Shown in pieces: positions 6,398 through 7,162 of a DNA stretch of 7,162 nt; positions within the stretch are counted from its first letter, which is position 1, and each line of letters opens with the position of its first letter. Below the pieces are notes generated by a model. It had not been told where the DNA came from. It worked only from the letters and a program-made list of their open reading frames with translations, and searched no databases. Both the position numbers and the translations under genes were made by a program. The DNA is from Chlorobiota bacterium (lineage in GTDB: Bacteria > Bacteroidota > Bacteroidia > Bacteroidales > F082): the NCBI GenBank assembly GCA_030619415.1, contig JAUXBM010000091.1, positions 1 to 7,162 on the forward strand. Direction: 5' to 3'.

Positions 6398-7162
6398 ATG
6401 GTTACAATTTCGAAGGATAGATTAGTACTTAGCGACTATAACCGGATTCTTTTCGAACAGGAGAAAATTGATATTGCTCCTGAAACCATGGAGCTCGTTG
6501 GGCAATGTCATGTGTTTTTGGAATCATTCTCTGTAAACAAGGTGATTTATGGTGTGAATACCGGCCTGGGGCCGATGGCTCAATACCGTATCGACCCTGA
6601 AGATCAGATAAAACTACAATACAACCTGATCAGAAGTCATGCTGCCGGTAGTGGCAATGCCCTTGATCCGCTTTACGTTAAAGCAGCAATGATCTCGAGA
6701 CTTAAAAGCTTATCACTTGGCTACTCAGGTGTTCATCCCGACACGATAAACGTACTTAAACAACTAATAAATAACGACGTAACTCCTTACATCCCCGAAC
6801 ATGGCGGCGTAGGTGCCAGCGGCGATTTAATACAACTCTCTCACATTGCCCTGGTTTTAATCGGTGAAGGGGAAGTGTTCTATAAAGGTGAAAGGATGCC
6901 AACAAAGGTTGTTTTTGACAAACTCCATATCGAACCACTAAAAATACACCTCCGGGAAGGTCTTGGACTAATAAATGGCACTTCGGTGATGTCAGGTATC
7001 GGTGTCGTAAACACCATCCTGTCAAAACAATTGATTAACTGGTCGGTTATGGCTTCAGCCATGATCAATGAAATCGTTCAGTCATTTGACGATCACTTTT
7101 CATCAGAACTTAATTCCACCAAACAGCACAGCGGTCAGCAGCGCATTGCCAAAGCGATGAGA
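6398..7162 (+). CDS. MIO-dependent aromatic amino acid ammonia-lyase (HAL/TAL family), 3' end outside window
   Basis: Removes ammonia from an aromatic amino acid to give an aryl acrylate: urocanate from histidine or p-coumarate from tyrosine. The first 255 residues are present, about half of the family's usual 500; the frame is open to the right edge. ATG 6398 is the first possible start because an in-frame TGA lies at 6392-6394. Visible motifs are YGVNTGLGPMAQYR with catalytic Tyr51, NLIRSHAAGSG (76-86) at the substrate-selecting loop, GGVGASGDLIQLSH (136-149) whose Ala140-Ser141-Gly142 forms the MIO prosthetic group, GEGEVFYKGERMPT (156-169), and EGLGLINGTSVMSGIGVVN (187-205). GASGDLIQLSH differs from the GASGDLAPLAH form of catabolic HutH. 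Together with YGVNTGxGPMAQYR it matches, as I recall, the tyrosine ammonia-lyase of Flavobacterium johnsoniae. No hut gene is seen nearby. Family is certain; tyrosine preference is an inference. It has its own promoter. Confidence 0.93.
   Translation, partial: MVTISKDRLVLSDYNRILFEQEKIDIAPETMELVGQCHVFLESFSVNKVIYGVNTGLGPMAQYRIDPEDQIKLQYNLIRSHAAGSGNALDPLYVKAAMISRLKSLSLGYSGVHPDTINVLKQLINNDVTPYIPEHGGVGASGDLIQLSHIALVLIGEGEVFYKGERMPTKVVFDKLHIEPLKIHLREGLGLINGTSVMSGIGVVNTILSKQLINWSVMASAMINEIVQSFDDHFSSELNSTKQHSGQQRIAKAMR

Noticed and set aside
6756..7068. Minus-strand open frames opposite the lyase gene
   Set aside because: They overlap a clearly recognised conserved enzyme on the + strand and show no family resemblance; they are shadow frames.

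Overview
The window looks like a chromosomal segment from a member of the Bacteroidota, probably an environmental Bacteroidales-type or flavobacteria-like organism. The reasons are the protein families (a run of SurA/PpiC-type exported folding factors of the Bacteroidota type), AT-rich intergenic gaps, weak or absent Shine-Dalgarno sequences, and two intergenic matches to the Bacteroidota sigma-factor promoter (TTTG or TTG, then TAnnTTTG). All six genes lie on the + strand. I see no mobile element, CRISPR array, tRNA or rRNA, and no gene-free stretch longer than about 135 bases.

Left part (1-4010): three consecutive envelope folding-factor genes. The first is a large two-domain parvulin-type peptidyl-prolyl isomerase, cut at its N-terminus by the window edge. 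The second is a lipoprotein with a SurA-like N-terminal region but no recognisable parvulin active site; it starts at TTG. The third is a SurA-like periplasmic chaperone with two parvulin domains. The gap between the first two genes is 11 bp and the last two overlap by 8 bp, so this is almost certainly one operon serving outer-membrane protein maturation.

Middle (4011-5046): after a 70-bp gap that can fold into a stem-loop comes a MoxR-family AAA+ ATPase with all nucleotide-binding motifs intact. I find no Bacteroidota-type promoter in the gap, so it may be read through from the folding-factor operon.

Right part (5047-7162): two genes, each behind its own good TAnnTTTG promoter. The first encodes a PlsB/PlsC-superfamily acyltransferase with an unusual spacing of the active-site motif. 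The second, cut by the right edge, encodes a MIO-dependent aromatic amino acid ammonia-lyase. It resembles the flavobacterial tyrosine ammonia-lyase clade more than the histidine-degrading HutH clade. That suggests, but does not prove, that an aryl-polyene or flexirubin-type pigment locus begins at the right edge.

Most of the window is ordinary core genome. The points worth following are the identity of the lyase and what lies beyond it, the graded loss of parvulin catalytic residues across the three folding factors, the variant acyltransferase motifs, and the repeats and stem-loop in the intergenic gaps. I found no clear evidence of a wholly new system.
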